Shown here one piece after another: positions 59,396 through 64,000 of a DNA stretch of 64,000 nt (within the stretch, counting starts at the first letter, position 1; the number at the start of each line of letters is the position of its first letter). Under the pieces are notes generated by a model that saw only the letters and a list, made by a program, of their open reading frames with translations, had not been told where the DNA came from and ran no database searches. The position numbers were made by a program, and so were the translations under genes. Source of the DNA: Dryas octopetala. Its lineage: Eukaryota > Streptophyta > Magnoliopsida > Rosales > Rosaceae. The DNA is taken from the NCBI GenBank assembly GCA_963921425.1, contig OY992837.1, forward strand, positions 12,001,896 to 12,065,895. Reading direction: 5' to 3'.

Positions 59396-61357
59396 ATGGT
59401 AGACCGAATCAGTGTGTTGCCTGATGAAGTAGTTGTTAGCATACTGTCTCTCTTGCCCCCTAAAGGAAGCAACAGCTACTAGTATCCTTTCGAGGCGATG
59501 GCGGTATGTGTGGGGCGTCTACTATAACTCTCCATTTTGATGATGAGAAAAATTTAAACAATTCGTCTCTCAAACCAGAAATACGAGAGTTGAATAAACA
59601 TAGGTATGTTGATTGGGTGAATAATGTGGTGGAACAGCATAGAGGCCTAAAGATTGAACAATTCAGGGTTGCTTTTGATCTAAATCGTACTTTTTCAGGT
59701 TCCATCAATAAATAGATTCAATTTGCTTTGAGAAAGGGAGTTCAGGTGCTTGAGTTGGACTTGTTAGATTGTGGTGTTTGTTTTGGTAGTGGCTATACCT
59801 TTCCCAGTGAACTTTTAGGTATCAGAAAAGGGTCTTCTCTGAAGCCTTTGTGTTATGATATTCCAAGTCTACATCCTAGTGCATACGTTGGCTTTAAGTC
59901 CCTCAAAGTTCTTCATTTCAAATCTGTTGATGTGGATGGAGAAGCTCTTGAGTACTTTTTGTCTAACTGTCCAGTTCTTGAGCAATTATCAGTGTTGGAT
60001 TCCTCAAATTTGGGTAATCTAAGAGTTGTCGGTCCATCGACTGCACTGAAGTACTTAGTGATAGAAGAATGTTTTCACATTCAAAGCATTGAGATTTGTG
60101 ATGCAAACCTTGTTTTATTTATTTATTTTGGATATGAGATAAACTTGCTTCTTAGGAATGTACCATGCCTTGTTGAGGTATCCATTTGTGAGCATGAGTG
60201 TTTTCGCTTCTCAGAGATTCTCTTCACCGAACTTTCATCCTGTTTCTCTCAGCTAGAGATTCTCAAACTGACTGGATCATGGTTGGTTAGTATGTGTAAT
60301 TATTATATTCTTGTTGTCCTTTATTTTTGTTGGATTATGTCAGTGCCTCACTCCTTGTTTGTTACTTTTCAGGTCTACAAGGAGAACCATGTATTTCCTA
60401 TACTAGCAAATTTCAAACATTTGGAATTAACATTTGATTCAGAAGATGATTGTAGTTTTCTTCTATTAACTTCCTTCATGAAGGCATCTCCTTACTTGCA
60501 CAAACTTGTGTTGTATGTACTATTCCTACTTGGTAGATTGCACAATAAAACTTGAAACTTGGTATTTGTATAGGAAAATGCTACTTATCCAAAAAATTTC
60601 CTCACTTTTGGAAGTAAACTCTTAAAAAACAAAAACAAAAACCGTCCCAAACTCACATCCCATAATAACTTTGTTTGAAATTACACACTAATTATCCTAC
60701 AATCTTTAATATTTACTCATTTGTTATGTACATATTGGGAGGGTTTATTATTAGTTGTAAAATTATTGGGTACCCTGCAGTTAGATACAAAATCTCCCAA
60801 TTATTTCCTTGTTAAATACATTACAGATAATAGGACCAAGTTGCATAATGATTAGAAACCCACTAGGTAGGTAAATATTTGGAGAGGTTGTCGTTGAGTT
60901 ATGAGTCACTGTTACATATTCTAAGTACGTGACGCTTACATGTTCGTGCTAGCTACATATAATAACAATGCATAATAGATCATTCTTTGCACACAAAAAA
61001 ACCATATTCATGTTGCTAGCTTATTTGGTAATCCTATTTGGTAATTATATATAATGAACTTAATGGAACTTTTGGTTCTTGTTGCATGTACACACTAAGT
61101 TGTTTCCTTAATTGGTGCAGTTTTCCTATCCCTTATTGAAGAGAATAGATGTCCAATTTAAGAAAGCTGCCAAGTTCTCCCATCATCACCTCAGGGTAGT
61201 GGAAATGGTAGGGTATGAACATGACCCAATTGATTATGAACTTGTCAAGTACTTTATAGAGAATGTTGTAAGACTGGAGAAAATTGTTGTCGTTACTGAT
61301 CATGTTAATCCTAGCGAATTTTTGTTGGTGTATATCGAAGCACAGACTAAAGGTTAG
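59396..61357 (+). pseudogene. F-box/LRR/FBD pseudogene, right-end family
   Basis: ATG at 59396 starts a good F-box (MVDRISVLPDEVVVSILSLL) that shifts frame after LPPK at about 59465 (expected continuation TSILSRRWRYVW is in another frame). A second shift occurs near 59515. The next part (59506-59715, with RYVDWVNNVVEQHRGLKIEQ) ends at an in-frame TAG at 59713-59715, directly before LRKGVQVLELDLLDCGV, which continues to about 60300 and 60374-60510 with LRR-like text. The last exon (61121-61357, after TTGGTGCAG) has FSYPLLKRIDVQFKKAAK and an FBD-like YELVKYFIENVVRLEKIVVV. At least three lesions make it a pseudogene. It is a different F-box lineage from that at 1-11 kb. Confidence 0.8.
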
Positions 61358-61359
61358 AG

Positions 61360-63110
61360 ATGAAGGAAAGGAGAACAAAAGTCCGGCAAATCATGCTAGG
61401 CAACAATGGCTCAGAAAAAAAAGTGCCCTCAACCATACAACTTGTTTGCATGTAGCTGGTGTGCAGTGCTTAATTTCTCTAGTGATTGTGTTGGGTAATA
61501 GTTAAATACTGAAGTTTATGTTATTGACGTGAGCCAACAATCTCAAAATTTGAGGTTCAAGGAATAGGAATAGGAAATGGTCTGAATATGGAAAGGGGAT
61601 ACAATTGTCTTTTTATTATTATCCAATAAAACCAGACCTTTTTTTTGTCAATATTCCTTCACCCATATATTGAATCTTGTTCGTCAGTCAACTTCTAGAA
61701 TTGAATAAACTAGTATGTTTTTTTTGTTGGGTATTGATAGTATTGTAAGGTGCTTTATCAATCTTGCCAAAAGAGGTGCTTAATAAAAAATAAAAAAATC
61801 AAGTAGAACTGTAGAAGTGTGGAAGCAATTAGATTTGTCAATTTTGGATTAAATTTATTTTTTAGATAAATTTATTTGAAGGGTTGCGTCATTTATGGTC
61901 TTTAGGTGTTGGGATAAAATTGTTATTTTAAAATTCAAATAAATGAGTGAGAAGAGAAGAGGCTATGCATGTAGCAATATTTTCATAAAAAGTTACAATT
62001 TCTCATTACACACCCCCAATATTTCCAAAATACTCAAAAAAAAAAAAAAAAAAAAAGCAAACCCCAACCGACCCATCCCAGCTACCCCTTCCCTCTCCAC
62101 TCCATCGGCCGGCCTATCACCTCCTTCCCCCGTTCTCTCTCTCCTTCCATCCATTAATGCAATATGGACATTTAAGAAACTGATCATATCAATTTACACT
62201 TTCATGACTTCAATTCTTATGTCATGCCAGCTTTCATTGATTAAAAACCAATGTTGTCCTTTGTAGTCTTTTGGTATTGTACTAAACTTGTAATTTCAAA
62301 GAGAGGTGTGTGTATAATGACAAGAAATTGCACTAAACATGTAAATAATCCACTAATTTTTCCTCAAATCTCAATGTGATACATAAATTAAATTTTGTTA
62401 CAATTTGGTCCATAAATTTTTTTTAGTTTAATCCAAACCACGTCAGGGAATTAAATTTCGATAATTTTCTTGAATTTTTTTTTTTTTTTAGGTTTTGAAA
62501 TATTACCGAATCGAAATTGTCGAAATTTTGTTAAAAGTTTTAATTGTTTTAGTTCAAATTTTCAACAAAATCAAAAAATTTTATATTTTAAAATTTTCTC
62601 AAAATCTGAAATTTAATTTATTAGACCACGTTGAAAATTTTGAGAAAAGTAAATGAATTATTGGTGTAATTAAACCTTATTTTTATCGATGAAAAATCTG
62701 CCTTTTGGACTATACATATTTCCTCTGTTGGCGCCTTTTCTTTTTTTGGGGTGACGACCATGTCAGTCTCTCTACCTCGCTCTCCTTGGGCTGTTCTAAA
62801 CTTCTATGTTGATATCTGTCTCCAATTCTCGTCGTCAATCTCCTTATCCAAGTATCCAACCAATTCAACACAGTAGATCTTCCCTCTCAACAGTTAACAT
62901 AAGCCAATACCATCTACCAAATCTACCATCTATTTCCCAGATTTACTTACACATATCTGAGAAGGTGTTTCGTTCTACACACAGAAACTTCTTGACAACA
63001 ACCCAATGCTTCTTTTCACAATCACTGAGCACTCTAATAACACCCACAAGGGCACTTGTCAGATTCAATGAAGAAAATGGAGCCTCTAACATCTCAATTT
63101 GTCCAACACA
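61360..63110. other. Gene-free AT-rich region
   Basis: Poly-A at 62037-62056 and a pyrimidine-rich stretch follow. 62340-62700 has several internal TAAATTT/AAATTTTA inverted motifs without clear element ends. The 181-codon frame at 62806-63351 has no features I recognise and overlaps sequence duplicated from the F-box upstream region; not called as a gene. Confidence 0.55.
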
Positions 63111-64000
63111 ACAAGGTCACACTATCAAAATTGAACCTTTTTTTTTTTTTCTCTTTATAAAAATTGATTCTTTTTCCCTCTATAAAATTGCATTTTGTTC
63201 TTCCCAAATATGTAACTGGTATGATAGCAGCATCTTTTTAAATCTCATGTATCGGAGTGCGTTTTCATTTTCGTTACTTTGGTTTGGTTTTCTATTTGTT
63301 GTCTTTGGTATTTTTGGACTTTTGGTTATGCTTTTTCTTAAATATATTTGATCATTTAAGGGAATCTAATATTTATTTTTTTGGACTTTGGAGAATCGTG
63401 TATTTCCTATACTAGCAAATCTCAAGCATTTGGAATTAACATTTGGTGCAGAAGATGATTGTAGTCTTCTTCTATTAACTTCCTTCATCAAGGCATCTCC
63501 CTACTTGCACAAGCTTGTGTTGCATGCAAGTATTCTTGCTTGGTAGATTACATGGTAAAATTTGGTATTTGTATAGGAAAATGCTACTTATCCCGATTCT
63601 TTGTTCCCCTTACGTCTACTATTTTCTTAATTCTATATCACTTTAAATGATTGCCCCTAACTTAAATCAATAACAATATAGGAATTGAATCCTGAGGACC
63701 CGATCCAATTACTCCTTTTAATCCATAGTTAGGTATGTTTGATATACATTATTGGCTCATTTATTGTCTTGGCTCTGATACCACATTGTTCAATAACCAC
63801 TAGACCTAATAAGTTTTAAGCTGTCAAGAAATGAACCAACAATGTATATATATCAAGCTTACAAGTCCCATTTAATATTTGTGTTCATATTCTAGGAGAT
63901 TCGTTCACTTCTATTGCTCTGAAGACTTGTGAGCGTAATGATAATTATATTTGGTAGCTATATATAGACTTAATGGGATTCTTGGTTCTTGTTGCATGTA
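63111..64000 (+). pseudogene. Partial second copy of the right-end F-box gene, with an insert
   Basis: 63110-63330 matches the upstream region at 59090-59260 (AAATTGCATTTTGYTCTTCCCA). 63390-63545 matches the middle exon at 60385-60520 (GTATTTCCTATACTAGCAAAT, TTCATNAAGGCATCTCC), so the F-box and most LRR coding sequence is missing between them. After an insert (about 63590-63930) the last 60 bp match the intron before the FBD exon at 61040-61090. The copy runs off the right edge. Confidence 0.7.
63590..63935 (-). mobile_element. Possible small LTR-type fossil inside the second F-box copy
   Basis: Read on the minus strand, TGGTATCAGAGCC (63770-63782 region) matches the usual plant initiator-tRNA-Met primer site. 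The sequence before it begins TGTTGGTTCATTTC and ends TTGAACA, like a very short LTR. No coding capacity. It could be a TRIM-type remnant; broken or incomplete within the window. Confidence 0.35.

Noticed and set aside
62806-63351. 181-codon plus-strand frame
   Set aside because: Low-complexity serine-rich start, and its second half is duplicated F-box upstream DNA; no supporting motif.
1-64000. CRISPR arrays, bacterial operons, plasmid or phage features
   Set aside because: Sequence is plant nuclear; no regularly spaced direct repeats with unique spacers and no prokaryotic gene organisation.

Overview
The window looks like nuclear DNA of a eudicot plant. Genes have plant-type spliced exons with GT-AG introns, introns and flanks are AT-rich, and there is a chlorophyll-synthesis gene, plant-type U2 snRNA genes and several plant DNA-transposon families. 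A member of the rose family is my guess, from the paired small genes near 15.5-18.1 kb and the F-box/FBD expansion. That placement is inference. Positions 14397-14596 are an assembly gap of Ns.

Left third (1-18.1 kb), accessory and repeat-rich: three minus-strand F-box/FBD genes in tandem. Copy A (1-700) runs off the left edge. Copy C (2501-4454) is intact, with a 2.7 kb hAT-like element in its leader intron. Copy B (9500-10783) is broken. A segment covering copy A and its upstream flank is duplicated at 10.08-15.5 kb. That duplicate is interrupted by a young LTR-bearing element around the gap, and its far end cuts off one of two paralogous small genes (15501-15917, with the full-length relative at 17577-18086).

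Middle (20.6-46.8 kb), mostly conserved single-copy genes whose exon structures I could rebuild in frame: a five-exon gene with three related tandem exons and a C-terminal helix-turn-helix-like region (20676-22451, minus), a STELLO-type Golgi glycosyltransferase (24863-28533, plus), the Mg-chelatase H subunit CHLH/GUN5 (30035-36503, minus, 1382 aa), exosome subunit RRP43 (38455-41926, minus, with a GC-AG intron) and the tRNA 2-thiolation factor CTU2 (42905-46772, plus). RRP43 and CTU2 are head to head.

47.5-53.9 kb: three U2 snRNA genes on the minus strand, each with a plant USE and TATA box. They alternate with decayed copies of the CTU2 3' half, so a block of CTU2 3' end plus U2 appears to have been triplicated. 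This is the most distinctive structure in the window.

Right end (55.3-64 kb): NTAQ1 (N-terminal glutamine amidohydrolase, minus) and a DTW-domain tRNA modification gene (plus) share a 207 bp divergent promoter. They are followed by one broken F-box/LRR/FBD gene and a partial second copy running off the edge. Non-autonomous MULE-like elements sit in introns of CHLH and NTAQ1. I found no operon-like system or evidence for a new biological system. The best leads are the U2/CTU2 array, the exon-multiplied HTH-like gene and the lineage-specific F-box and small-gene turnover.
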